In this document: positions 24,990-33,609 of the stretch, one piece after another
Layout of the letters: every line of letters begins with the position of its first letter
How positions within the stretch are numbered: the first letter of the stretch is position 1
Source of the DNA: Oscillospiraceae bacterium
GTDB lineage: Bacteria; Bacillota; Clostridia; Oscillospirales; Oscillospiraceae
Length of the DNA: 54,598 bases
NCBI GenBank assembly: GCA_017452605.1
Contig: JAFTMB010000047.1
Location: forward strand, 1-54,598
Reading direction: 5' to 3'
Notes under the pieces: generated by a model
What the model was told of the DNA's origin: nothing
The model's input: the letters and a program-made list of their open reading frames with translations, nothing else
Database searches by the model: none
Made by a program: the position numbers and the translations under genes

Positions 24990-25955
24990 TTATGGACGCG
25001 TACCTTCGGTGAAGGCGGACTGGGTCACCTCGTAGGGATTGGCGACGGCGTTGGTTGCCGCCTCACGGGCAACCGCCAGCATTTCATCACTGATGTTTTC
25101 AGGAGAGGGGTTGTAGGTGATGTTATCCACGGGAGAGCCTGTAATGGCGGCATACCAGGTAAGGCCAGCGATATATCTGCCAATTTCCATATCCAGGTGG
25201 AAGCCGTCCCGGGTCAGGGTGTCGCCGATAAAAGAGGTACGGGCGTTCTGAATCGCCGTGCCTGCGGGAATGACAAAGGAAATTTGATCTTCTGTAAGGA
25301 CATAATCCTTTATACAGTCAAGGATCATATTATACATCTTCATTTGATCGTTGCCGTAGGCGGAAAACGAGCCCTCACGGTAGTCTGCCTGATAGGCCCA
25401 GGTCATGTGCCACACCAGCTTGGCGGAGGTGTTTCTTTCCCGGACATATTGGATGAGCTTGGGCAAGGCGTCTTCATAGGTATAATCCTTGCCGCTGGAG
25501 CCGGAGTTTTGCTGCATGGTGATGTAGTCCCAATCTTCATCTTCCAGCGCCTGGGAGAGTTTATAGTTGTCTGTTGCTTCCCAAGTGCCGGTGGTGTTTT
25601 TGTAATAGGTATAATTGGGAGCGTCGGAGATGGCAAAATTGACATGACGGCCAAGGGTTGCGCCGCCGTTGTAGAGATTACCCAGCACGATTTTCTTCAC
25701 GCCGCCGTCCTGGGCGATTTGGTATAAGTACTCCATGGCGTCAATGGAAAAGCTTCCGCCGATAGCCAGGATTTTCAGAGTGTCTGAATCGTCAGCAGCG
25801 CCGGTGGACTCGGTGGTGCCGGTAGATTCGCCTGCGCCGGTAGACTCACTGAAGCCGGTGGAATCAGAAGGATCGTTGGCGGGAGCGGTTGCCGGGCCGC
25901 AGCCGCTTAGTAGCGCAAGGCAGAGGAGCAGGCAAAGAATTTTTACAAGTTTCAT
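24990..25955 (-). CDS. DUF4886-like SGNH-type lipoprotein, copy 1
   Basis: 321 residues. A lipoprotein signal with lipobox LLSGC is followed by a Ser-Thr-Gly linker made of ESTG-type repeats (about 30-54) and a DUF4886-like SGNH-hydrolase domain: block I LKILAIGGSFSIDAMEYL, WDYITMQQNSGSSG, and C-terminal DTLTRDGFHLD, which holds the probable Asp-His pair. It should be anchored outside the membrane; an esterase or carbohydrate deacetylase role is possible but unproven. Block I reads GGSFS where many relatives read GNSFS. Last of four tandem paralogues on the minus strand, separated from copy 2 by a terminator. AGAAAGG lies before the start. Confidence 0.85.
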   Translation of the reverse strand: MKLVKILCLLLCLALLSGCGPATAPANDPSDSTGFSESTGAGESTGTTESTGAADDSDTLKILAIGGSFSIDAMEYLYQIAQDGGVKKIVLGNLYNGGATLGRHVNFAISDAPNYTYYKNTTGTWEATDNYKLSQALEDEDWDYITMQQNSGSSGKDYTYEDALPKLIQYVRERNTSAKLVWHMTWAYQADYREGSFSAYGNDQMKMYNMILDCIKDYVLTEDQISFVIPAGTAIQNARTSFIGDTLTRDGFHLDMEIGRYIAGLTWYAAITGSPVDNITYNPSPENISDEMLAVAREAATNAVANPYEVTQSAFTEGTRP

Positions 25956-25983
25956 AATCGACGCACCTTTCTTGTTTTATATA

Positions 25984-26009
25984 GAAAAGCCGGAATGAAT
26001 CCGGCTTTT
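25984..26009 (-). terminator. Terminator after lipoprotein copy 2
   Basis: Stem AAAAGCCGGA with TCCGGCTTTT, very similar to the hairpin at 24959-24988. It may have been duplicated together with the gene. Confidence 0.8.
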
Positions 26010-26025
26010 CCTGACAGCTTGTTTA

Positions 26026-27009
26026 TTATTTAGCGCTTTCTGTAAAGGCAGACTGGGTCACTTCGTAGGGATTGGCGACGGCGTTGATGGCGGCTTCCTT
26101 GGCAACCTTTATCATATCGTCGGTAATCGCGAGCTTGGCGGGGTTGAAAGAAATGTCATCAATAGAGGATTGGGTCAAAGCGGCGTACCAGACCATGCCG
26201 GCGATGTAACGACCGATCTGCTTGTTCAGGTGGAAGCCGTCCCGGGTCAGGGTATCTCCGATGAAGGAGGTACGGGCGTTCTGAATAGCCGTGCCTGCGG
26301 GAATGACGAAGGAGAAGCGGGGTTCGGTGAGGATGCACTCGTGGACACAGTCTACGATCATGTCGTACATCTTCTGCTGATTGCTCTCGTAGAGGGGGAA
26401 CTCAGAGTGGGTGCAATCTGCCTGATAAGCCCAGGTCATGTGCCAAACCAGCTGAGCGGTGGTGTTTCTTTCCCGGACATAGTCAATCAAGTTGGAAAGC
26501 GCGCCAAAGGTGTCGCTTTTGCCGCTGGAGCCGGAGTTCTGCTGCATAGTGATGTAGTCCCACTGCTCATCTACCAGAGCCTCGGACAAGCGGATCTTCT
26601 TGGGAGAAGGCCAGTTGCCTTCGGTGTTCTTATAGTAATCGTAGGTGGGTTCGTCTGCCTGGGCGAAGTCCCAATGGGCGTCGAGGGTGGCGCCGCCGGA
26701 GAAAAGGTTGGCAAGCACGATTTCTTCCACGCCTGCGTCCTCGGCGATTTGATATACATACTGCAAAGCGTCCTGAGAGAAGCTGCCGCCGATGGCAAGC
26801 ACCTTCAAGGACTTGGGAGTTTCTTTGTTGAGCACATCGGGCTTAGCAGCGCCGGTGGACTCGGTTGTACCGGTGGATTCGGTCGTGCCGGTGGATTCAG
26901 AAGAGCCGGTGGAGTCGGAAGGATCATCAGCCGGATCGCTGGCAGGCGCGCAGCCACACAGCAGCAGGGTTACGCACAGGAACAAGCACATAATTCTTAA
27001 AAGTTTCAT
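26026..27009 (-). CDS. DUF4886-like SGNH-type lipoprotein, copy 2
   Basis: 327 residues, same plan as copy 1: lipobox LLCGC, an ESTGTT-repeat linker (two perfect 6-residue units plus variants), then the SGNH-like domain (VLAIGGSFSQDALQYV; WDYITMQQNSGSSG; DTLTRDGFHLN). The final block has Asn after His instead of Asp. Block I again is GGSFS. The start has AGGAGG 9 bases upstream. Its downstream neighbour, copy 1, has its own ribosome-binding site and is separated by a terminator. It lies about 40 bases after copy 3 with a leader identical to that between copies 3 and 4. Confidence 0.85.
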   Translation of the reverse strand: MKLLRIMCLFLCVTLLLCGCAPASDPADDPSDSTGSSESTGTTESTGTTESTGAAKPDVLNKETPKSLKVLAIGGSFSQDALQYVYQIAEDAGVEEIVLANLFSGGATLDAHWDFAQADEPTYDYYKNTEGNWPSPKKIRLSEALVDEQWDYITMQQNSGSSGKSDTFGALSNLIDYVRERNTTAQLVWHMTWAYQADCTHSEFPLYESNQQKMYDMIVDCVHECILTEPRFSFVIPAGTAIQNARTSFIGDTLTRDGFHLNKQIGRYIAGMVWYAALTQSSIDDISFNPAKLAITDDMIKVAKEAAINAVANPYEVTQSAFTESAK

Positions 27010-27050
27010 ATTAAATTACCTCCTGAGAAGTTTTATTTTTCAACAAGAAC

Positions 27051-28040
27051 TTAGGGCCGTACGCCTTCTGTGAAAGCGGACTGGGTTACTGCGTAGGGGT
27101 TATTAACGGCGTTGGTGGCAGCTTCCCGGGCAACCTTAAGCATATCATCGGTAATCTTGAGCTTGGCGGGGTTGAACTTGATGCTTTCCACAGGGGAGTT
27201 GGTGATGGCTGCAAACCAGGTCAGGCTGGCAATGTAGCGGCCTATTTGCTTATCCAGGTGGAAGCCATCCCGGGTCAGGGTGTCACCGATGAAAGAAGTA
27301 CGGGCGTTCTGGATGGCGGTGCCGGAGGGAATGACGAAGGAGAAGCGGGGCTCGGTGAGGATGTGCTCGTTGACGCAGCCCACAATGCCGTTATACATCT
27401 TCATTTGGTCGTTGTCGTAGAGGGGGAACTCAGAATGGGTGCAGCCTGCTTCGTAGGCCCAGGTCATGTGCCAGGCCAGGGTGGCAGTGCTGTTTTTGCT
27501 CTGGACATAGTCAATCAGCTGGGAAAGCACACCCTTGTAGGTGTCGCTGCGGCCACTGGCGCCGGATTCCTGCTGCATGGTGATGTAATCCCACTCTTCG
27601 TCAAGTATGGCATCAGACATCTTGTATTTTGCATTCAGTTCCCAGGTACCTTCGGTGTTTTTGTAATAGTCGTAACTGGGGCTGTCATCTCTGGCGAAAT
27701 TCAAATGCTCGCTTAGACTGCAGCCGCCGTAGAAGAGGTTACCCAGGACGATTTCCTCCACCCCGGCCTCTTCCGCAATCTGGTAAAGGTATTGCATACC
27801 GTCAATGGAGAAGCTGTTGCCGATGGCAAGGACTTTCAGAGTCTTGGGAGGTTCTTTGGTGAGAACATCGGGCTTGGAAGTGCCGGTGGATTCCGTTGTG
27901 CCGGTGGACTCTGCAGAACCGGTGGACTCAGAAGAGCCGGTAGAATCGGCAGGATCATCAGCCGGATCGCTGGCAGGTGCGCAGCCACACAGCAGCAGGG
28001 CTGCGCAGAGGAACAGGCACATAATTTTTAAAAGTTTCAT
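27051..28040 (-). CDS. DUF4886-like SGNH-type lipoprotein, copy 3
   Basis: 329 residues: signal and lipobox LLCGC, ESTG-repeat linker, SGNH-like domain. This copy alone keeps the canonical GNSFS block I (VLAIGNSFSIDGMQYL), plus WDYITMQQESGASG and DTLTRDGFHLD. The start at 28040 has AGGAGG upstream; the frame remains open 12 codons farther but without a site. Roughly 45 bases covering the leader and 3' end junction (27023-27070) are repeated almost exactly at 28047-28095, a sign of recent tandem duplication. Confidence 0.85.
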   Translation of the reverse strand: MKLLKIMCLFLCAALLLCGCAPASDPADDPADSTGSSESTGSAESTGTTESTGTSKPDVLTKEPPKTLKVLAIGNSFSIDGMQYLYQIAEEAGVEEIVLGNLFYGGCSLSEHLNFARDDSPSYDYYKNTEGTWELNAKYKMSDAILDEEWDYITMQQESGASGRSDTYKGVLSQLIDYVQSKNSTATLAWHMTWAYEAGCTHSEFPLYDNDQMKMYNGIVGCVNEHILTEPRFSFVIPSGTAIQNARTSFIGDTLTRDGFHLDKQIGRYIASLTWFAAITNSPVESIKFNPAKLKITDDMLKVAREAATNAVNNPYAVTQSAFTEGVRP

Positions 28041-28080
28041 ATATAATACCTCCTGAGAAGTTTTATTTTTCAACAAGAAC

Positions 28081-28989
28081 TTAGGGCCGTACGCCTTCGG
28101 TGAAAGCGGACTGGGTCACCTCGTAGGGCGTCAGGATTGCGTTGGTTGCCGCTTCCCGGGCGGCGGAGAGCATATCGTCGCTGATCAAAGTGGCGTCGGG
28201 ATTATAGGTGATGCTATCCACAGGGGAATTGGTAAGGGCGGCGAACCAGGTAAGGCCTGCAATGTAGCGGCCGATGTGTAAATCAAGGTGGTAGCCGTCC
28301 CGGGTCAGGGTGTCGCCAAGGAAGGAGGTACGGGCGTTTTGGATTGCCGTACCGGCGGGAATAACGAAAGCAAAGCGGGATTCCGGCAAAATATGCTCGT
28401 TCAGACAGCTAAGAATCATTTCATACATCTTTTGCTGATTCTTCTCGTAGAGGGAGAATTCTGCATGGGTGGAATCTGCCTGATAAGCCCAGGTCATGTG
28501 CCAGACCAGCTTCGCGGAACTGTTCTTGCTCCGGACATACTCAATCAGCTGGGGCAGTACGCCCTTGTAGGTATCGCTGCGGCCGCTGGCGCCGGAGGTT
28601 TGCTGCAGGGTGATATAATCCCACTGCTCCTCGGCGAGGATGTCGGACATGCGGCACTTTTTTGTTTCCTCCCAGGTGCCTGCAGTGTTTTTAAAATAGG
28701 TGTAGCTGCGGCTGTCCTCTTTGGCAAAACCCAGATGCTTGCTGAGGCTGGCGCCGCCGGAGGAGAGGATGCCAAGGGTGATTTCTTTTACGCCGGCATC
28801 CCGGGCGATTTGGTATAGGTATTCCATAGCGTCAACGGAAAAGCTGCCGCCGATGGAAAGAACTTTCAGTGTTTGGGGAGGGGCAGATGTCAGCGGGGCA
28901 GGTGGCGGGGTGTCTGCAGCGCCGGCGCAGCCGCTTAAAAGCAGGGCAAGGCACAAAAACAAAGCCCAAACCAATTTCAGATGACGCAT
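28081..28989 (-). CDS. DUF4886-like SGNH-type lipoprotein, copy 4
   Basis: 302 residues. It has lipobox LLSGC but a short Pro/Ala/Thr linker (about 25-40) with none of the ESTG repeats of the other copies. The SGNH-like domain shows VLSIGGSFSVDAMEYL, WDYITLQQTSGASG and DTLTRDGYHLD. It is the first gene of the tandem set in the direction of transcription and the most diverged at the N-terminus. Start 28989 is favoured because AAGGAAG lies 6 bases upstream; the ATGs at 28995 and 29013 are badly placed. Confidence 0.83.
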   Translation of the reverse strand: MRHLKLVWALFLCLALLLSGCAGAADTPPPAPLTSAPPQTLKVLSIGGSFSVDAMEYLYQIARDAGVKEITLGILSSGGASLSKHLGFAKEDSRSYTYFKNTAGTWEETKKCRMSDILAEEQWDYITLQQTSGASGRSDTYKGVLPQLIEYVRSKNSSAKLVWHMTWAYQADSTHAEFSLYEKNQQKMYEMILSCLNEHILPESRFAFVIPAGTAIQNARTSFLGDTLTRDGYHLDLHIGRYIAGLTWFAALTNSPVDSITYNPDATLISDDMLSAAREAATNAILTPYEVTQSAFTEGVRP

Positions 28990-29113
28990 ATTCATCTTCC
29001 TTTTCAAAAACATGGGAAGAGGGGAAACAGATTGTCTGTTTTCTCCAAACTTCTACATATTAAGATACAAAAAACTGAACAATTTGTCAAGAAATTATCA
29101 GGCAATATTTACC

Positions 29114-29142
29114 TTGCTCCGGGCAATCTTGTGTGTTATAAT
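29114..29142 (+). promoter_or_regulatory. Sigma-A-type promoter of the glycosyltransferase pair
   Basis: TTGCTC at 29114-29119 and perfect TATAAT at 29137-29142, 17-bp spacer, 75 bases before the first start codon. Confidence 0.7.
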
Positions 29143-29216
29143 ACTTTTAACACAGGTCAGACGAATTGCCGGGCGGGTCAAATCAACCATTCCGGCTGTA
29201 AAGGAAGGGAATTGTT

Positions 29217-30164
29217 ATGGATAAAATTGCAGTATTGATTCCTTGTTATAATGAAAGTATGACGGTTGCAAAGGTGGTAACCGACTGGAAAAAGGCGCTG
29301 CCGGAGGCCACCATCTATGTCTACGACAACAATTCAACAGACGGAACAGATGAGCTGGCCCGGGCGGCAGGTGCCGTGGTGCGCTATGAATACCAGCAGG
29401 GCAAGGGCAATGTCATCCGCAGAATGTTCCGGGAGATTGACGCCCAGGTTTACCTGATGGTGGATGGTGACGACACCTATGGCGCTGATTGCGCCAGAGA
29501 AATGGCAGATTTGGTGTTAAACAAGCAGGTGGACATGGTCATTGGCGACCGGCTGTCCTCCACATACTTTACGGAAAACAAGCGCCGGTTCCACAATTTC
29601 GGCAACACCATCGTCCGCTGGAGCATCAACACGCTGTTCCGCTCCGATGTGCGGGATATTATGACCGGCTGCCGGGCATTCAGCTACGAGTTTGTCAAAA
29701 CCTTCCCGGTACTTTCCGCCGGCTTTGAAATTGAAACGGAAATGACCATTCACGCTCTGGATAAAAATATGTTTATCAGCCATGTGGTGATTCCCTATCA
29801 GGACAGACCTGCAGGCAGCGAGTCCAAGCTCAGCACGGTTACCGACGGTATCAAGGTGTTGAAAACCATTGTAAAGCTCCACCGCAATTATAAGCCCGCA
29901 TCCTTCTTTGGCTGGATTGGCGCAATTCTTTTGCTTTTGGCTACGGTGTTCTTTATTCCGGTGCTTGTTACCTATATCCGCACCGGGCAGGTGCCAAATT
30001 TCCCCACGCTGATCGTCTGCGGCTTTGCTGCCATCGCCGCGCTGCTTTCTTTCTTTACCGGCTTGCAGCTGCAAAACGCGGTGCAGAAGAACAAGCAGGA
30101 TTTTGAGTTGGAAAGAATCCGCGCAAACAGAGAGTTCAGAAGCATGAAGACGAAAACGGAGTAA
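29217..30164 (+). CDS. Family 2 glycosyltransferase, GtrB/DPM1-like, membrane-bound
   Basis: 315 residues. A GT-A family 2 domain (about 1-220) starts IAVLIPCYNESMTVAKVV, with DNNSTDGTDELA and the metal-binding MVDGDDTYG. Two C-terminal membrane helices follow (about 226-248 and 262-284), as in GtrB-type polyprenyl-phosphate glycosyltransferases. It probably loads a sugar onto undecaprenyl phosphate. The following gene encodes a GT-C-type membrane protein that could use such a lipid-linked sugar. ATG is preceded by GGAAGGGAA. Confidence 0.88.
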   Translation: MDKIAVLIPCYNESMTVAKVVTDWKKALPEATIYVYDNNSTDGTDELARAAGAVVRYEYQQGKGNVIRRMFREIDAQVYLMVDGDDTYGADCAREMADLVLNKQVDMVIGDRLSSTYFTENKRRFHNFGNTIVRWSINTLFRSDVRDIMTGCRAFSYEFVKTFPVLSAGFEIETEMTIHALDKNMFISHVVIPYQDRPAGSESKLSTVTDGIKVLKTIVKLHRNYKPASFFGWIGAILLLLATVFFIPVLVTYIRTGQVPNFPTLIVCGFAAIAALLSFFTGLQLQNAVQKNKQDFELERIRANREFRSMKTKTE

Positions 30165-30171
30165 CGAGGAT

Positions 30172-31590
30172 ATGAACAGACTGTCTGACAGCCGCCTGGG
30201 TTTTGTCCAAATTCTGTGTACGGTTTTGGTGGCGCTTATCACCATTGCGGCCTGCGTAATGCCCATGGCGGAGCTTCCGCTGTGGAACGGTGAGATTCCC
30301 GGCCACAGGAATCAGTATGAGCTGATGGCTGAGGCGATTCTTGATGGGCGGATTGATTTTGCCTATGGCGATGAAGGGGAGCTGGAAAAGCTTCAAAATC
30401 CCTACGACCCAAAGGAGCGGGATGAAGCCGGCGTGCGCTACCACTGGGATCATGCCTACTACAACGGCCACTATTATATGTATTTTGGCATTGTGCCGGT
30501 GTTTCTGGCCTTTCTGCCCTATCGGGTAATCACCGGAAGCGCTTTAACCACATTCCACGCCACCCAACTGTTCGCAGCACTGACCATAGCGGGCATCTTT
30601 GTGCTGTTCGGGGCGCTGAGAAAACAGTTTTTCCGGAAACTGCCCTTTGGGGTTTATCTGGCCCTTAGCGTTGCTTTCAGTGTGATGAGCGTTTGGTACA
30701 GCGCCGCAGAGCCGGCTCTTTATTGCACTGCCATCACAGCGGCGCTGGCGCTGGAGGTGTGGAGCATCTATTTCTTCATCCGGGGCGTTTACCTGGAAAA
30801 GAAAGAAAACCGGCAGATTCTCTTTGCAGGCATCGGCGCGCTTTTGGGCGCGCTGGCCTTTGGATGCAGACCGCCCATTGCCCTTGCCAATATTGTGGTG
30901 ATCCCATTGCTGTGGGTGTTTTTGCAGGGGCGGAAATTCACATGGAAGCTGCTTGCAAAGCTTGCTTTGGCGGCTGCTCCCTACGCTGTGGTGGGCGTGT
31001 GCCTGATGGTTTACAATTATGTCCGCTTTGACAATCCCTTTGAATTCGGGCAGGCCTATCAGCTGACGGTGGCAGACCAATCGAATTACCGCGTCACCTT
31101 GGACGCGGAGCAGCTTCTGCGAATTGTAAACGGCACCTGCTTAAACTTCTTCCAATTCCAGAATATTTCCGGCACGTTCCCTTATGTGCAGTCTGGCGGT
31201 GTGTTCTTTAATTTCCCGATTTTGGCCCTTTCTCTTGCCGGGATTGTATCGCCGGCGCGCGCGAAGGCCAAGGAACTGAAGATTTACCCGTTTATGGTTG
31301 GTCTGTTTGTTTCTGCGTTGGTGATTACAGCGGCGGATGTGCTCTGGTCTCCCTACCTTTTGGAGCGGTACAGAATGGACATCTATTTTCTTATGGGAAT
31401 CGGCTGCTTTATTTGCCTGGGACTGTGGCACAGCGTCAGCGGAGAAAACCAGAAAAAGGGTCTTTCCATTTTCTACGGCCTTTGCGCCGCAGTGACTCTT
31501 TTGCAGGCTTATTTGCTGTATGTCCGCACGGTTGGCGTTTACTATCCCGATAAGGTGACGGAAATTGCCGCCATGCTGGGGCTGATGTAA
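30172..31590 (+). CDS. Multi-span GT-C-like membrane glycosyltransferase
   Basis: 472 residues with about ten to eleven membrane helices and a first extracytoplasmic loop containing acidic residues ([38 protein letters not shown]), as in GT-C enzymes of the PMT/ArnT type that use lipid-linked donors. No exact family is recognised. It begins 8 bases after the family 2 transferase, with CGAGG upstream, so the two form an operon. A role in decorating wall polymers or proteins is inferred from the pair. Confidence 0.75.
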   Translation: MNRLSDSRLGFVQILCTVLVALITIAACVMPMAELPLWNGEIPGHRNQYELMAEAILDGRIDFAYGDEGELEKLQNPYDPKERDEAGVRYHWDHAYYNGHYYMYFGIVPVFLAFLPYRVITGSALTTFHATQLFAALTIAGIFVLFGALRKQFFRKLPFGVYLALSVAFSVMSVWYSAAEPALYCTAITAALALEVWSIYFFIRGVYLEKKENRQILFAGIGALLGALAFGCRPPIALANIVVIPLLWVFLQGRKFTWKLLAKLALAAAPYAVVGVCLMVYNYVRFDNPFEFGQAYQLTVADQSNYRVTLDAEQLLRIVNGTCLNFFQFQNISGTFPYVQSGGVFFNFPILALSLAGIVSPARAKAKELKIYPFMVGLFVSALVITAADVLWSPYLLERYRMDIYFLMGIGCFICLGLWHSVSGENQKKGLSIFYGLCAAVTLLQAYLLYVRTVGVYYPDKVTEIAAMLGLM

Positions 31591-31600
31591 AAAGAATAAA

Positions 31601-31642
31601 AACCTGAGCTATGTTTTTTGGAAAACAGCTCAGGTTTTTTTG
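31601..31642 (+). terminator. Terminator after the glycosyltransferase pair
   Basis: A 10-bp stem (31601-31610 with 31627-31636) followed by a run of T, directly before the ald promoter. Confidence 0.85.
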
Positions 31643-31671
31643 TTGACAAATGCCACATCCTTGATTACAAT
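31643..31671 (+). promoter_or_regulatory. Sigma-A-type promoter of ald
   Basis: Consensus TTGACA at 31643-31648 and TACAAT at 31666-31671, 17-bp spacer. It overlaps the end of the preceding terminator. Confidence 0.8.
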
Positions 31672-31738
31672 AATCTGGAAAGATGTGCTGATTGCACAAA
31701 TTTTGTCAACAATTTACAAAAAGAAAGGAGCCATTACG

Positions 31739-32854
31739 GTGAGAATCGGATGTCCAAAAGAAATTAAAAATCAGGAGGGGCGCGTAGGCCTGACTCCTGC
31801 CGGCACGGATGTGCTGGTAAGAAACGGACATGAAGTTTACATTGAGCATAACGCCGGCATAAAAAGCGGATTCCCGGATGAGGAGTATGTTGCCGTAGGC
31901 GCAAAGATTCTCGATACCCCCAAGGAAATTTTTGATATTGCAGATATGATTATCAAGGTGAAAGAACCTCTGGAACCGGAATATGACCTTTTCCATGAAG
32001 GCCAGATTCTCTTTACTTATCTCCACCTTGCTCCCGACCGTCCTCAGACCGAGGCTCTGCTGAGAAAGAAAGTCATCGGCATTGCTTATGAAACTGTTCA
32101 GCCTGCCGATAAGTCCCTGCCTCTGCTTGCTCCTATGAGTGAAGTTGCCGGCCGTCTGTCTGTGCAGGTGGGCGCCCACCTGCTGGAAGCCAGCTGCGGC
32201 GGCCGCGGCGTGTTGATGGGCGGCGTTACCGGCGTAGAAAAGGCCAATGTCACCATTGTCGGCGGCGGTAATGTAGGCACCAATGCAGCCAGAGTGGCTG
32301 TGGGCATGGGCGCAAATGTCACTATTTTGGACATCAGCTCCAAGCGCCTGGCATACTTAGACGATATTTTCGACGGACGGGTGCAGACTCTGCTTTCCAA
32401 CCGTTATAATATCGCCCAGGCTGTTCGTAATTCTGACTTGGTAGTTGGCTGCGTGCTGATTCCCGGCGCAAAGGCTCCCAAGCTGGTAACTGAGGAAATG
32501 GTGAAGCAAATGAAGCCCGGCAGTGTGCTGGTGGACGTGGCCATTGACCAGGGCGGCTCTATTGAAACCATCGACCGGATCACCACCCATGACGACCCCT
32601 ATTTCGTAAAGCACGGCGTGATTCACTACTCTGTTGCCAATATGCCCGGAGCAGTTCCCAGAACCTCCACCATGGCGCTCACCGGCAACACCCTGCCTTA
32701 CGCTGTGAAGATCGCCAACATGGGAGCGGAAGCGGCCTGCAAGGCAGATCCCGCGCTGATGAAGGGCCTGAATACCTACAAGGGTTTCCTGACCTTTGAA
32801 GCAGTTGCCCGGGCTCACGGCATGGAATACACCGATCCTGCAACCCTTTTCTAA
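31739..32854 (+). CDS. ald: Alanine dehydrogenase
   Basis: 371 residues, the normal length. It converts L-alanine and NAD+ to pyruvate, ammonia and NADH. The N-terminus [20 protein letters not shown], the catalytic lysine/histidine regions ([18 protein letters not shown]), [18 protein letters not shown] and the NAD-binding [18 protein letters not shown] are all typical. Translation most likely starts at GTG 31739, 8 bases after AAAGGAG. The frame is open farther upstream, but that part is promoter DNA. Monocistronic. Confidence 0.97.
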   Translation: MRIGCPKEIKNQEGRVGLTPAGTDVLVRNGHEVYIEHNAGIKSGFPDEEYVAVGAKILDTPKEIFDIADMIIKVKEPLEPEYDLFHEGQILFTYLHLAPDRPQTEALLRKKVIGIAYETVQPADKSLPLLAPMSEVAGRLSVQVGAHLLEASCGGRGVLMGGVTGVEKANVTIVGGGNVGTNAARVAVGMGANVTILDISSKRLAYLDDIFDGRVQTLLSNRYNIAQAVRNSDLVVGCVLIPGAKAPKLVTEEMVKQMKPGSVLVDVAIDQGGSIETIDRITTHDDPYFVKHGVIHYSVANMPGAVPRTSTMALTGNTLPYAVKIANMGAEAACKADPALMKGLNTYKGFLTFEAVARAHGMEYTDPATLF

Positions 32855-32867
32855 TGAAATAAAATGG

Positions 32868-32898
32868 AAAGGAACCATGCATCTGCATGGTTCCTTTT
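32868..32898. terminator. Bidirectional terminator between ald and the ECF S gene
   Basis: A 13-bp stem (32868-32880 with 32885-32897), loop ATCT, A-run before and T-run after. It ends both convergent units. Confidence 0.9.
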
Positions 32899-32899
32899 G

Positions 32900-33607
32900 T
32901 TATGAAAGCATTCCGTATTTGGTTTGCAGCCGGGAGAGCTTACTGAGTAAGGGCTTGGAGAAAATCACTAAGGTTAAGGCGCAGGAGATGCCGTGGGTGA
33001 CATTGTGTGGAAGGCCTGCCGCCAGAACCGCCAGGGCGTATTTCCAGCTTAAGTGGCTGCTGGTGGCAAAGATAGTGGAGCAGTCCAGCAGCGGGCCGAT
33101 TACCACCACGATTCCCACAAAACCGAATACGCTCATCAGCCCCAGAAGAAGGGGCGGATTTTTTAGCAGCCTGGCACAGTGACGGTGGAAAATCAGGCCG
33201 GATAAAAAGCCTGCAATGCCGTAGGCCATCATCTGCCAGGGAGTCCAGGGACCCTGGCTGAAAAAGAAGTTGCTGGCAAAGGCGCTGACAGCGCCAATCA
33301 TAAATCCGGTTTCCGCGCCGAAAGCGATACCTGCAATCATGACAATGCCGGTGATTGCCTTAAAATTGGGCAGGGGAAAGGCCACCCGGCCTGCAACCGC
33401 CAGCGCGCACATCACGGCGATGGTAGCCAGCTCCCTTGCCTGGGGCTTCCGGGATTCAAAGCGGAAAAAGAAGGGGAGCATGGTTTCCAAAATCACCAGC
33501 GTACTGGTAATATAGTAGGCCTTGCCGGAAAGCTGGGTACCCAGATACAGCGTAGCAGGCAGCAGCAGAAAAATGGAAATCAGGGAAAAAAGGGTGGAGC
33601 GTTTCAT
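32900..33607 (-). CDS. ECF transporter substrate-specific (S) component, probably cobalamin
   Basis: 235 residues with about six membrane helices; MCALAVAGRVAFPLPNFKAI and the following Gly-rich helix fit S components of ECF vitamin transporters. The start has AGGAGGGG upstream. It is the last gene of a T-A-S operon, two bases after the ATPase gene. A cobalamin riboswitch heads that operon, which points to cobalamin (CbrT-like) as substrate. The specificity is inferred from the riboswitch, not from residues. Confidence 0.82.
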   Translation of the reverse strand: MKRSTLFSLISIFLLLPATLYLGTQLSGKAYYITSTLVILETMLPFFFRFESRKPQARELATIAVMCALAVAGRVAFPLPNFKAITGIVMIAGIAFGAETGFMIGAVSAFASNFFFSQGPWTPWQMMAYGIAGFLSGLIFHRHCARLLKNPPLLLGLMSVFGFVGIVVVIGPLLDCSTIFATSSHLSWKYALAVLAAGLPHNVTHGISCALTLVIFSKPLLSKLSRLQTKYGMLS

Positions 33608-33609
33608 TG

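Noticed and set aside
25790..25880. Short tandem repeats resembling a CRISPR-like array in the lipoprotein genes
   Set aside because: They are 18-base coding repeats of the ESTG linker, in frame, with no unique spacers.
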